Source of the DNA: Schizophyllum amplum
Taxonomy: Eukaryota > Basidiomycota > Agaricomycetes > Agaricales > Schizophyllaceae
Assembly: GCA_007026445.1 (NCBI GenBank)
Contig: VDMD01000046.1
Span: forward strand, 163,560-227,559
Length of the DNA stretch: 64,000 nucleotides
Direction: 5' to 3'
Made by a program: the position numbers and the translations under genes. Below, in pieces: positions 1 to 12,638 of this stretch. Within the stretch, counting starts at the first letter, position 1. Each line of letters starts with the position of its first letter. Under the pieces are notes generated by a model. It made no database searches. It saw only the letters and a list, made by a program, of their open reading frames with translations, and was not told where the DNA came from.

Positions 1-901
1 GTCAGTAATTTTAAAGCTCAGTGGGTAAAGCCGTGACTGGCACGTGCCGTAGCAGACGACACAGATGGTCAGGCGTCGTAAGACGGCCTGAAAAGCCCTT
101 GGATAGAGTCCCGATAGGTTTTTGACCGGCCCAGAAATATCGGGTCAGCTCACAGCTGCGATGGGCAAGCAGGCCGTGGGTAGGCACCGCATCGTTGACT
201 CTGTCATCACGCGACAGGGGGCCAAAATACGCGCTTTCTGCTTCAGAAAGGTTTGAAGAAGTTCGTAGTTTACTTTTTGCATTCATTTGAGTACCTTGAA
301 GGGAAGACAACGGAGGCGAAACTGTTTGAGGCCTCCAACGCAGCAAACAGCGTGAGGTTCAGCGCGAGTTGGTCAACATGGAATTTTGTGTTCCGTTTTT
401 CGAGGGGAAAAGGTCTATTTCCACTACAATAGCACTATATACGCCCGTACGCGAATTTACAGGCAGCGAATCGCGCCCCGCTGTGCTCAACGGCGTTTTC
501 GAGCGGGGCCAGCGAATTCGCGCGTTCGGATTTGGGAGCGGCGGCGCGCCGCGGCCCGCTTGTTTACAAATGTATTCGTCCAGCCGGCTAAGGCAGGTAA
601 GGGTGAATTGGGGCGGATCATATAAGTGACAGGCTTCTTGTACTAGTTCTATTTAGGTATGTTGCTCTTGTTCTTGTCGCCCTCTCCCTCAGTATAAGAC
701 CCTACCTGCCGTGCCGGGTGGGTAGGAGACTGGTCAAGCTAGAGTCTTCAAGCAAATCACTCATATTGAATCCTCGTGGTGTATACATGCGGTAATCGGT
801 CGGCTATAGCGCGCCTCTGTGGCGCACGCAGGTCAAATTTTTCGAGCGAAGACGTCCAACGTTACTTTCCTCCACCGCAAAGCGACCTACTTGTCAAGGC
901 C
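1..901. other. No gene recognised at the left edge
   Basis: Only short open frames occur on both strands, and none resembles a known family. The open frame of the first MYND gene extends upstream to about 776, but that part has no ATG and is best read as 5' leader. I see no RNA gene or repeat here. Confidence 0.5.
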
Positions 902-2808
902 ATGCAGGTACCCAAACCCGGCGAAGCACTGCCAACCGACCCCAAAACGATCAGAGACGTGAAGAAACGCCTGCGCACACCGAGCATCACATTCAAACAT
1001 CTCTGCGTTGACCCTTTCACTCTCGAGGACCACCACTGGGACCTCTCCTCCCGTGAAGTCCTTGGTGCAGTTCGGGAGCTGGATTCCCTGAACTCTACAT
1101 TGGAACTTCACCTCAATCCGGATGCCAACAATGAGGCGCTCGGCGATGTATTCCACGCCTGTGTGCGCACCCTGTGGCCCACTCTCCTCCTCTGGCTCGA
1201 TTTCCTCCATCCCCGGCATCATAAAGGGACGGAGCGCATCGAGCGCGTACCCCTCCAGACGTTATCCAACGTTATGCACGCGTTCTGTCGAGCCGAAGGT
1301 CCCACCGCCGTTCTCCGCGCCCATACATCACCATTCTACCGTCTCCTCTACTTGTTGTGGCTGCGCTTCGACGAGTATTGCACAAAGAGCACAGACGTGG
1401 CTCGGTGTCTCGACAAGCTCGGTCGCGCTGTTCGCTTGACTGTTGATGTCGCAGCCGCCGAGCAAGTCGCAGGGCCCGGTGGCGCAATCAAGTACATCGA
1501 TCGCTCCATCCTTGTCTCCAGCCTTAGCCCACACTGTCTACCCTCTGCTCTTTATGCTGCCCGCAACCGACCACGCCAGCTCTATCGTCAGGCGCTCACC
1601 CAGGTGAATGCCCTGCTCAAGTTTTTCGTGGCGTTTCCCCACGACACCACGCCCTACGATGCACTCCAGACACAGATTGGCGCAATCGGCCAGTTCGCGA
1701 ACGCGGTCCTCCCGCTAAACGTCCACGCCCGAGACGTCATCAGGAGCTTGGTGCATATCCTGCGCGTGCCGTGCAGCTTTCCAGCAGGTTATTACCTCTG
1801 CGGCGGCGTGGTCTATGCCCTCCATGTCATGTGGCGGACGTGCAGTGACGGGCGCTCGATCGCGTGGGCTCTTGATGAGGGCGTTCTGCCCCTCATGATT
1901 GAGCTGAGGCAGAAGGAGCTCGAGGCATCCGACAAGAAAACGATCGCGGACGCGCTACGTGTACTTGCGGAGAACACGTACCGCAGGCGTGTTCTGCGCG
2001 CTCTGTGCTCAGGCGGTCGAACAGGCTCATTTCATGGTGCGGGTTTTGCATCACAGGACACTCTCCTTGCCATAGATAAGTGGGTACAACACCGCAATGA
2101 TCTCATGCGACGCGCGTATAGCAAGGCTTGCGCTTTACCCAAGGTGGACACATTTCATACAGCTCGAGCGCGTATCTGACAAGATTCACAGTGCGGTGCC
2201 GAACCGAATGCGACCCTAAAGAAGTGCCCCTGCCTCAGTGTTTGCTACTGTAGCGCCGAATGCCAACGCGCAGACTGGAAGAAACATAAAAAGCACTGTA
2301 AAATTGAACGGGACGCAATGGCCTACACGCGAATCCTTTCCGCGACCGACCTCGGTGAGTGATCGTATTGCTCCTCGCTTCATCTTTTTTGACGAACCTA
2401 TGACCCGCAGAGAAGATGCCCTTCGAAGAAGCGCACTTCATCTGCCTTTGCGCCCGTGACTACGTGTCCACGCACGCGCAGGCTGTTGTCGAGAGCGTGA
2501 AGCAGGCAATTGCGAACAGCCCACCGACCAGAGACGCGCCAGTCATCACCATAATGATCAACGCCGCTCGCTTGCTCGGCACGCACCGCGTGTACGTTGA
2601 CGAGCAACGCTCTCAGGACTCAACGTCGGACGGGATTTCTCGACGCGGAGCCCTCAGATTCAAAGACCCCACACTTGTCTTGAGGGAGCCGTCCATTCTC
2701 GTCGTCGCGCATCAGGAAGATATGATTCTTCATGCGATGGGCACGACGTTGCAGGGGTTGGAGGACCTCGCGCTCACCGCCAGGCAGGCGCGACCTCGGC
2801 GCAAGTGA
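902..2808 (+). CDS. MYND-type zinc finger protein (paralogue 1)
   Basis: Hypothetical basidiomycete MYND protein, about 600 residues. Three exons fit: 902-2143, 2192-2354 and 2411-2808, with introns of 48 and 56 bases. Exon 1 encodes a long alpha-helical region with a WLDFLHP motif, matched by WVAFLHP and WFDFFHP in the two paralogues downstream. Exon 2 opens exactly with the zinc finger: CGAEP, then KKCPC, YCSAECQ, and HKKHC. MYND domains usually mediate protein-protein contacts; no enzymatic domain is visible. The ATG at 902 is preferred because it makes exon 1 1,242 bases, against 1,245 in both paralogues. The paralogues end near QWWDRGGH, which is missing here, so the C-terminus may use another splice or be truncated. 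The function is unknown. Confidence 0.8.
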
Positions 2809-3077
2809 ACAATACGGCTCTGACCGGGACGGACTGGTTGATATCCCTGACGAAGGGCGCCGACCCGCGGAAGATGCAGCTGCCAGCATCCACGGACAGC
2901 CGTTTCTACGAAAAGGCTGGTCGTGTGACGAGAATGTGTACATATTGATTGAGTATATGTGCTTGGTTTGGTAAAGTCTACTATCTATGTACTAGTTGTG
3001 GTATATAAGGAATGATGATGGTGGTGATACATTGATAAACTGGTCTTGAAGCGCATCATGCACCTCTTTGTCGTCCT

Positions 3078-5271
3078 CTACGTCTCCCCCTCCGGATCAT
3101 ACACATATTCCCCATAAATCGGCTTCCACCGCTTCTCCTGCGCCCTCCCCCTCACATCCTCCTTCTTCCAATCCACTCCCGCTGTACCCTCCTCGATCGC
3201 CTGCTCGGCCACGGCCACGCCAACCTCGAAATTGACATCCGGCGCGTCCCCAAAGTCCGGCAGCAGCGAGTCGTCCGGGTCCTGGAGGCGGGGGACAGCT
3301 CGGCGAGGCGTTGGGCGCCGGCAATGATCATGGTGTCGGTCATGCGGCGCGATTGGCAGAGCATGGCGCCGAAGCCGAGGCCGGGGTAGACGAGGGCGTT
3401 GTTGCATTCGGCGATGCTGGAAATTCTCGTGGTCAGTCTTTGGCAGCGAACAGAGGCATCGTACGCCCAAGGAGAGAATTGACGCACTTATAAACTTTCC
3501 CATTTGGCATCTTCGCGGGCGGGAACGGACTGCCGGTCGCCAGCAGCGCCTTCCCACGCGTCCACTCATTCGCATCATGCGGATGCACCTCGACCAGCTT
3601 GCTCGGGTTCGACAGGGGAAAGATTATCGGCCTATCGACCTTCTCTGCCATCGCCTCAATCGCATCGCGCGTGAACGCGCCAGCGTGCGTCGACGTGCCG
3701 ATGAGCACCGTTGGATGGGCGCGCTTCACGACGTCCAGGAGCCCGACCTCTGCTTGCGCGTCGGCGCCCCACTCTTCCTCTTTGCGCGCGAAGTCGCGTT
3801 GGTCCTCACGCATCTTGTCGCCGAGGCCGGTGTGGACGAGCCCGAAGCGGTCGAGGAGATAGAAGCGCGAAGTCGCCTCTTCGACGGAGATCCCGTCGGT
3901 CTTGACCATCGCGTCGCGCAGCTGGCGCGCGATGCCCAAGCCTGCGGAGCCGGCGCCGTAAACGATGATGACCTGCTCGCTCAATTTGCTCTTCGTTACA
4001 CCGATGGCTGCCATAAGCGTTGCGAGAGTGACCGCGCCCGTGCCTTGACTGAGGGGCTACTTAACGGGCAGGATATGTGGCGTATGGTAACGTACGCACA
4101 TATCATCGTTGAACACGGCGTGAGTGTCGCGGTAGCGCTGGAGGAGCCGTTGCGCATTCGTGACACCAAAGTCCTCAAAGTGGAGTAGACAATGAGGGCG
4201 GTACTTGCGAACGAGCTGCACAAATCTGAAGAAGATCGTGAGGTTCGCTACTCCGAAACACAGATCAGTCCTCACTTGTCTATGTAGTCGTCATATTCCT
4301 GGCCGCGGACGCGCTTCTGTGGCCATCCCTAAGGACAGTATGAGTGTAGCAGACATCCATCTTGAGAGCGGGGCGTACAACGTATAGCTCGTCATTCAAC
4401 AAATCTGGGTTGTTCGTTCCAACGTCAAGGGTCACGGCAAGACATTTCGAGGGATCCATCCCGCCTATCAAGCTGGACAAAGGGTGAGCAATAGTGGCAA
4501 GGCTAAAGGGAAGAACGAGCTCACGAATATATAGCCGATTTAGCAGATGATATCTACTTTGCCGTTAGCGTTGTCGCGCATATATGCACTCAGATACACA
4601 CCCCAATGCCCTACAAACCGAAGACATCAGTAAGATTATCGTTTGATACATCACAGTGATTGAGAGCACGTACCCCGACACCTAAGAAAAATGAAGAAAG
4701 TAAGCGTATATCCAGACGCAACGCGCAGATACGCACCCTGATCACCAATCCCTAGGATCGCCTCTGCGTCAGAACAGACTATCAGGTCTATGTCCCGGTC
4801 TTCGACCTGTTCGAGAAAGTCCTCTTCCATGCTTTCCCGGTGAGGGAACGCTATGTACAAGCCCTCGCTCCGGCGAAAGAGATGCGAGTACTGGGAGATC
4901 GCTTCGGCCTGCCTTGCGCGTCAGCCACGTCTCCTTCCCACTCCGCTGTCCTGACCACTCACCTCCGTCGGCGTGTAGATGATCGGGACCAGCTCGTGCA
5001 GATGCCGCCCGATCAGCTCGTAGTACAGCACCCAGTTCTGCGCCTTCATGCTCTGCAAAAACGAGTTCTTGCCGATATCTGAGCGACCTGACAGCTGGTC
5101 AAACGCGCGCTCGACCTGCTCGTCAATCGTGTTGACGCGATACGGAAGGCGCCCGATGAGACCGAACGCCTTGCGCTCCTCGGCGGTGAACGCGGTGCCC
5201 TTGTTCCATCGCGGCGACGTGAGGAGCGCGTCCCCGCGAAGGGCGACGCGGAAAACTGGCTTATCGGCCAT
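3078..5271 (-). CDS. NAD(P)-dependent malic enzyme, with an apparent 1-base frameshift near the 3' end
   Basis: Malic enzyme oxidatively decarboxylates malate to pyruvate with reduction of NAD(P). Visible motifs in order are [10 protein letters not shown] and PIIYTPTE (N-terminal domain), [38 protein letters not shown] joined to IQGTG, the dinucleotide-binding [22 protein letters not shown] and [14 protein letters not shown]. Exon 1 is 5271-4963 and exon 2 is 4908-4737. Two tiny exons appear to follow (8 nt at 4674-4681 and about 11 nt at 4600-4610), then five or so larger ones. Near 3290 the frame after LAELSPA must change to continue with [13 protein letters not shown]; one C appears missing. 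The gene is therefore either a recent pseudogene losing its last 65 or so residues, or carries a sequence error. I see no clear mitochondrial presequence. Confidence 0.9.
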
Positions 5272-5728
5272 GGTGAAGACGATGGTGGGAGACGGAAAGA
5301 AAGGTGCATATATTCCGGATTGGGAGCGTGTCAGTCGCAGAAGGGCAACGCCCTCGGTGAAGCACCTCTGACATCACGGCAGGTCGCACTCCGCAAAAGG
5401 AAGGCTTTGTTGTATATTTGCTTTCTTCCCACGCTGGTCCGCTAAACATAGAGCCAACCCGCCATTAAAAGAACAATGACAAGCCATTGTACTTCTGACT
5501 CTTGACGCGTGACGCTCGAAAAGGTTGCAAATAACGAGGCTGCCATTCGACGACAACAATTACAGGAGTAGCAAATAAATAATAGATAGCGTTGCGGACT
5601 TCCAGGTTTTACAGATAAGTAGACGACTCGTAATAGTATAAGTATGTCGCGATAGACTTTTTTTACTCTTCATAACTTACGGCCCGAAGCCCCAGCGTCC
5701 CCTCAACATCCCTCTGGCAAGTAGAAGA
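5272..5728. other. Intergenic, nothing recognised
   Basis: This spacer lies between the malic enzyme start and the 3' end of the DAHP synthase gene. It contains AT-rich stretches near 5575-5665 and no convincing coding frame. Confidence 0.5.
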
Positions 5729-7639
5729 TCAAGCGGCCTTGGGAGGCGAGCCCGCGCGCGATGCGATCCGTGACGTTGAGCGACTCTGCAGCCCGCCGAG
5801 TGCGGAGTAGACCACGTCCTCCTCGTACTCGTTTTGCTTGCCCTTGCGCAATGCCCGGCGCTCCTGCTTGTAGTGGTTCGAGATGAGGAAGGCAACGTCG
5901 AGCGATTGCTCGAAGTTGAGACGCGGGTCGCAGAAAGACTGGGCAACTGTCAGCAGAGTACGTGAAGGACGTCCATCATCATCAACGTACCTGGTAGCGG
6001 AGAGGCAGGTTCGACTCGCAGAGCTCCATGGAGCCACCGACACACTCGGTGACCGAGAAACCCTTGTCGTCGAGCTCGCCTGTGAACTCCAAGGAAACAC
6101 CTCCGAGGCGGGAGTCGTTCTCGGTGTGAATGCGGATGCACGACGTGAGCTCGCTGATGATGGTGCCGAAGCTGCGCGTCTTCAGGCCAGACGCCGAAGT
6201 GTGCGTGCTGAAGAAGACTGTCAACTCCACCATCTAGAATCGAATCGCCTATCACTCACTTGCCGTGCATCGGGTCGCACACCCAGACAACGGGGTGGCC
6301 AGACGCCTTGACAACCTGGATATGCCCCGCGAGGTGCTCCTCGACCTTCCCAGCACCGTAGCGCGTGATGAGCGTAACACGGCCAGGCTCCTTATCCGGG
6401 TTGACGATGTCGAGCAAGCGCACAAGCTCCTCTCCCTGCATTGACGGGCCGACCTTGCACCCAATCGGGTTCCGGATACCACGGAAGTACTCAACGTGCG
6501 CGCCTGTGAGCTGCCGCGTGCGGTCGCCGATCCAGAGGAAGTGCGCGGAGGTGTTGTAGTGCGCCTTCGCAGGTGTCTTGCCCGAGGCAACGTGCGCGCC
6601 CGACGGGACGGGGAACTCGCGCGTGAGCGCCTCCTCGTACGGCAGCATCAGACCCTCGTGGCTAGTGTAGAGGTCAACCTCGCCGAGCGGGTCGCGTCCG
6701 CCGCCGTGTTCGTAGGACTTGCTGCGGTCCTGGCCGATGGTGCGGCTGAACTCGAGCGCGTCCGAGAGGCCGTCGAGGATGTTCTCAAACTCTTGCTGAA
6801 GCGCTGGGCTCTGGACATGGCTGAGTGACCAATCGCGCGGCTGGTTGAGGTGTAATGAGGCGAAACCGGACGAGAGGAGACCACGGAGGTAGTTGAGGGT
6901 GGTGCTCGAATGGAAGTAGGCGCTGTATACGAGATCAGACTGTGCACCGGACATAAGCGCGGAGCCCCGAACCTCAACATCCGTTCGGGGTTGGGCGTGC
7001 GGTCGTCGGGATCCAAACTGGCATGATGTTAGCGAAACGGCAAGCGCCATAAGCGAAGGCTGCGTACCCGTTGACATTGTCACCGCGGAAGCTAGTCACT
7101 ACGCGGTCGCCAATCTTCTCAGTAGCGCTGCTGCGAGGCTTTGCGTACTGCCCGGCGATGCGCCCAATACGGACCTGAAAAGATTGAATTAGAGAGGTGC
7201 GAGAACGAACGTGCCGATGGACATACGACAGGCATGCGGGCACCCCAGATGAGGATGAGGGAGAAGGAGAGGATGAGGCCGAGCTTGTGGGCGATCGCTT
7301 CCTGGTTGCAGGCGTCGAAGCTCTCGGCGCAGTCGCCGGCATGGAGGAGGAAGGCTTCGTTATTTTGAACCTGTGCGAGCTGGTAGCGCAGGCGCTCGAT
7401 CTATAGGAATGAGCCATTTGCCGCGCGTAGAGGATGGGGGACACACCTCTCCAGGAGTAACCAGAGGAGGGAGCTTGGAGACCTTGTCCAAGACGCGGTT
7501 GAGGTTGTCCTGATCAGGGTACTCGACGTCCTGGGAAGCTAGTGAGCGGGGGAACGTCGTACTAGCTCAGAACACGCACCTGTGCGATCGGCTTCGTCCT
7601 CCAGGACGAAGGGGACCACTCGTTGTTGTTGGCGGACAT
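5729..7639 (-). CDS. Class II 3-deoxy-7-phosphoheptulonate (DAHP) synthase
   Basis: This enzyme condenses phosphoenolpyruvate and erythrose 4-phosphate, the first step of the shikimate pathway to aromatic amino acids. The plant-like class II family is recognised from [26 protein letters not shown] (metal-binding Cys), [58 protein letters not shown] and LEFTGELD. The start is the ATG at 7639 (MSANNNEW), and the protein ends after a KAA tail at 5729. About half a dozen introns are present, for example after PIAQ, after TPGE and inside DNVNG. The length (about 470 residues) is normal for the family. All conserved blocks are present and in order, so the gene looks intact. It is not clustered with other aromatic biosynthesis genes here. 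Confidence 0.95.
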
Positions 7640-10425
7640 GGCGTCGGTCGGCGTCGTTGCGGTGTGGGAGGAGGGGAGCGTTCTGGCGGAGTGTGCGCCA
7701 AACTGACATGTCGGGCAGTTACTTATACCTTGCCCGCTAAACGACATTTGCGGTAAAGAGGTATTTTGATCTGTTTTGGATTCCGTGTCAGTAAGCAGGG
7801 GGCCACGACCGCCGCATGCGTCCGAGCAAGAGTTACGTACCCTGTGTCGGGTCGGGCTGGACGCGGTGGCGGCGCGAGCGTGGATGTCGTGGACCGAACG
7901 GGGCTGATCACTAGATCTAATCAACGACACGGCAATCACCGCTCCGCCGATCGTCCTGAGGCTGCAAGTTCGAGTTTCGTCAAGGAGAGCTGCCCAGGAA
8001 CAAAGTCCTCTCCGTTTGGGGACTCGAAAGAGTCAGAAGATACAACTGAAAATGAGGGAAGAGGACAAGAAGTGAAGAAGCGGGTCAGATCGCTGCATTA
8101 CTCATTTGGGGTCGGAGCCCCTTTGTTTTCGGCATATGCCGTGTCCGGACACCTGGCCTCGTTCTCGCCCGCCATCGTGCGCTTGCGAGCCTCTCGGATT
8201 TCTAGTAATCCTCTCTAGCTTACCCGCGCCTTCTTTCCAGGACGATGGTGGCGCCGAAGTATACTGAACCCCGCGATCGTTCGACACAGCGGGCGCTAAT
8301 CTTGCAACGTGCACGTTCCCACTGAACTTCCAGCTGGCCACTATCAGGACTTTGGTCGCTCAGACCTGACAAGGCATGTATTGTATAGGACCCTCTCCCA
8401 TGGACAAGAACCCTTGCGGGCGCCTTCGGCTGTCTCTGAGGAATGTCAAAGCCACTCAAGGTGCTGATGCAGCCTCCGACGATCTGAACATCGGAATGGT
8501 GATATCAAGATACATTTTCATTCTCTTTCATGAGGCTTTGTATGGCCACAACCTCCGAGGACGCTGACGGCACGAGGCCTGATTGGTACGTTCCATCGCA
8601 TACCCTCGATGCCCGGCCTTAATTTCTGACTACAACTTGACAGTCCGTCTACAGTGGCAAGCGCTAGCTTCGGTGGTAGGCCTACTCAGCCAGGAGGTAC
8701 GCTGTCATGACGCTGAAGGTCACAGAACTAATGGAGATCACCATGCCAAGTGAGGAAAGTACTCATACTGCACTCAGTCGAGATGTCGCCTCCTACGGCA
8801 ACTCGTGAATAGGCTGACTGTTCTTCGAACACCCTTGTGATAGGTCAGTAATACATCTGTCTCCCGTACTCCTCGCATGTTATTCGAACAACTCTCCTTG
8901 CCATCTTAATGTTTCTCATCATACAGTACTCGTCGAGCAAGCTCGCCGCTGAGTCTGCGTCAAGCTTAGCAGGCAGCGGGTGTCGTCGTCGCTCATGTCG
9001 GCCCGCGACTATTGCCAGCATCTGTTCATTGAAATCGACTGATCAATACCTTTGCTATCGTTCATCCTAGCAGACAAAGCAACAACCTGCAACGATTGGC
9101 CCAAACAACAGTCCAGCAGCGTCATCTCGATAGACTCCTCCCCTCATATCGCGTCATACTGTCCGCCACCACTCGCACTGCCCCCGCCCGCAGGGCAAAG
9201 TCAACTCAACGTCGAGGTGAATCCGTTCAATGTGCGTGCTCTATTCTTCCCCGGGCCTATCGTCCTTCTCACCTCTTCATAGCACGCCACTTATAACCTG
9301 CTTACCGCCCCGCCTGTGGCCGTTCTCGCGTAATTATGTCCCCCGCTGGCGCGTCTGCCCCCATTGGCCTGTCGACGACGAGCGCTGGGTCTCATTCACT
9401 TCTCCGGCACTCACGCATCATCAAGGAGGACTTTTCTCGCCGTTGGGACCTCGTCACTGGTAGAGATTTCCCCGCAATAACGCGAATGGGCTGTCCCCGT
9501 GGCCTCCCCCGCCCCCTTACACCAAGCCTTGCGCACGCTACCAAACAATGAACCCAACCACTGACGATATCTGGTCATGCCTATACCTCAGGAACAGGCG
9601 CATCGAGACGATGACGATCACCTAGACCACCTGAAAATGAAGCTCAAGCGATTCCTTCATATCTTCGCGCACATCCTCGTCGCAAATGGACGGCCTTCAG
9701 CAGCCCGGGGCCACTAGCGAAGATCTCGAGCTTGGCGCGCCGCGCAACGAGCGAACCATTTCCACCAAGATCGAACATTGATAGCAGTCAGCTAGCCGTC
9801 GATGTATGGCTGCCCGCGATATGTACAGCCAAACCGCGATCGCTTTCTCCGAGTCGACAGTAGTCGATGCTGCTCTGAGTTCATTGAAAGTATATCTGGA
9901 CCCTGTAGAGGCTGCGATCATGGTCTCATCACATGGTCCTAATTATTATGAGGGTACAGTCCGCGGCACGTCTCCGCTAGCGAGACAAGTCCATGATGAT
10001 GAAGTCTGACCGACATATGTCGGCAAACGCGAAAATGACAGAAACAGAGAAGTTGAACATAAGTCACGACGTGTCACGAGGTTTCGGCAGCTCCCGCGCG
10101 GAATTTCGTGACTCACGCGAACACGTCATCTTATTCTTTCGGAGCAGCAAACGATAGCCACGGCAAGTCGTAACTGCCTCAGAACTGCTAGCGACCTGCC
10201 TATACGTAGCGTAGGAAGCAGCACAGTCAAGTTTCCTGCATAGAAAAAAAACATGCGGGGTAATGACTGATCAAGCGCTCGGACGGGCATAATCAGCCTG
10301 CAGTTGCTTCCTGGCCCATCCCGCAGTCATCCTCCGCAGGCGCATATTGGCGTTGTACGGGTCCCAGATGTGGCGCATAGCTATGACATCGACACATAAA
10401 GTCATTTTTGTGGTCCCCTCGCAGC
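7640..10425. other. Long intergenic stretch with only weak coding signals
   Basis: This 2.8-kb gap holds several short open frames on the plus strand (for example 7766-8218, 9052-9282, 9336-9551 and 9806-10009). None resembles a family I know and they do not splice into one convincing frame. It may hold an unrecognised lineage-specific gene, a decayed gene or long untranslated regions. No RNA gene or clear repeat was seen. Confidence 0.4.
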
Positions 10426-12277
10426 CTAGCCCGTCTTCGCCTTGAGGTGGCGCCAAAGGGTGAAGTACAACACGGCGCCGAACCCAATAATGGCCACCTG
10501 CGAACAGTCAGCCTTCCAGCGCGATACCAACACATAGAAAGCACCAGCGCACCTGCACCGCCATAAAGTTCTTCATGCCCATACCCACACCCGCACCACC
10601 GAGCAGCGCCCCAGACACGCGCCCCGTATAGTTGCTGTACTGAATTGCCATCGACAGGCGCCCATTCCACTCCGGCGGGAATTGCTTCGACAACAGCGCA
10701 ACCGTGCAAGTGCTCGCCAGGTTGAATCCTAGCGCGACAAGGAACCAGCACGCGAGGTAGGCGCCGAAGGACACGCGGTCGGTCACCAGCAGCCCGAGCG
10801 CAGTGAGCACGCCCGCGAGGCCGAGCACGGAGCCGGTGGCGAGGATGGTGCGGTCCTGGAATTTGCGCGAGAAGCGCGTGTTGAGGAGAAGGAAGGGCAC
10901 GGTGGCGATACCGCCCAGCGCGATGAAGTTGCCGGCGGCGTAAGGCGAGTAGCCGAGGGCGTCGGCGGTGAAGATGGGGATGTTGGACTCCCAGGCGCCG
11001 AGGACGAGGAAGCAGGTCATGGACCCTGGTTAGGGGTTAGGGACCGAAAGGGAAAGCAGCAAAGAAGCAAGTGGCACGCACAGTACATCATGGTGATGAT
11101 GACCCCCCACTGGCGCAGGCTGACCTTGACCTGAGGAGTCTGTTGTTGCTGTTGGTTTTTCATGACACGCAGCTCAAGAGCGGCTGGCGTGTCCTTGACA
11201 TCGGTGAACTTGAAGTACGCGAAGATGGCGAATACGACCCATGCGCCGGCCATAACCCACCCCGTAGCGGTGAAGCCATTCCAGACATTGTTGGCGTGCG
11301 CGTTGCGAGGACCTTCCACGCCGTCTTGGAAGCCGACAAATCTGTGTAAATCGTCAGGACGTTTCGCTGGCACATATCGTGATCTACAAACTTGTATAGC
11401 AGACCACCAAGGAAAGGACCGGCGCTGAAGCCTATGCCTTGCCCAAGAACTAAATACGACCCGAGCGTGGTCCGGCGGCGGACACCCACAAGGCGTGAGT
11501 CTGTCACATATCGCTTGCAGTACCTGGACTATGTCAGCTTTCAGCTTTCCAGCTAATGTGGTGATGGTACGGACATGAACGCGATGAAGCCGATACCGCC
11601 AACGATACGACCAATGAGGATCAAGTAGAGGAAGTGGGTCGTATAAGCCAGGGCGTACAGAACGCAGCCAAGGGTACTGGCTGCATAAGCGATGAAAAAC
11701 GGCATTCTGTATTTGCCTAGGAGTCAACGTCAATCAAGTCCTTGCAAAGGGACGTGTACAAGTGTAGGGGGGACATTGCTGAACAATACAGGGGGAGCGG
11801 AGAATATCAAAAGGTATACACACCTCCATCTCGACGCGTTATGGGGATGAGTACCAGCGCAGATGCAGCGGTAGGTATACCGATGACCAGGCCAGAGAAC
11901 AAGGCCGAGCCCCCCAAGTACCCTGCATACTCGGACGCGGAGGATACAATGATGAAGAAACTCAGCTGTCACGAAGAGCAGGGTCAATAGTCTGAGCTAC
12001 CAGACAAACGTCGCGTACGCACCTGGAACATCGCGTTCCCCCCAATGACTACCGCGAGTGACCACAGATCGGGTATGCGCAACTCGTCCGCTACATCCGC
12101 TTGGGCGACCTCGGTCTCCTCCTGCACGCTCTCCGGGTCTGAGACGGGCGAGGAACTACTGGGGGCGACCTCTTTCGCCATGGACTCCCTCGAGAGCCGC
12201 GCGAGGGTGGCGTGCGACCAGGGGCCCTTGCCGCTCACCAGGTCGAACACCGTCGGGATGACATTAGTGGACGCCAT
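10426..12277 (-). CDS. Major facilitator superfamily transporter
   Basis: This is a polytopic membrane transporter. The start at 12277 gives a cytosolic N-terminus (MASTNVIPT, then an acidic Ser-rich stretch), leading into IPDLWSLAVVIGGNAMF. Hydrophobic helices follow: FIIVSSASEYAGYLGG, LVIGIPTAASALVL, KYRMPFFIAYAAS, LILIGRIVGGIGFIAFM, TLGSYLVLGQGIGFSAGPF, GWVMAGAWVVFAIF, and a C-terminal half with helices to VAIIGFGAVLYFTLW and the end HLKAKTG. The GR..GG signal and two-half architecture support MFS. The pattern recalls vacuolar or lysosomal MFS proteins of the SPX-MFS/MFSD8 type, but that placement is inference and the substrate is unknown. At least five introns are needed. The gene is transcribed divergently from MYND paralogue 2. 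Confidence 0.8.
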
Positions 12278-12638
12278 GCTGCCTCGCGAGAATGAGGGAG
12301 GAAGCAAAGATGGTGAAACATTTTCGTTTTCGTACGCTATCAGCGGAGGGCAGGCGGACGCGGAGAACGGCTAACGACGGACGCGCATGGTCGCGTAGTC
12401 GCCATCTTCCCACGCTTCAACTTAGATAACGGACTTGACTTGAACCAAGTTGAACGTCCGACTTGCCACAGCATATCTACTAGGCAGTGAGCAACCTCTC
12501 ATAGATATTCGTTGCTTCGTAGGAACCGGTTGTATCGACCGATCTGACCCAATTTGCTGGTATCGATTCAAGGCAAGTGAGAAGTTAGGAAGCCGCGCGC
12601 CAAACGTTGCCGTAACACAGACTGACTGCGAAATCAGC
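12278..12638. promoter_or_regulatory. Divergent intergenic promoter region
   Basis: The start codons of the MFS gene (minus) and MYND paralogue 2 (plus) face away from each other across about 360 bases, so the promoters of both must lie here or overlap the genes. I did not find a convincing TATA box or a named operator. Confidence 0.4.

Noticed and set aside
8530..8812. Possible small spliced gene (MATTSEDADG start)
   Set aside because: Two of the three introns needed would be only about 30 bases, no homology is recognised, and the remaining exons are tiny.
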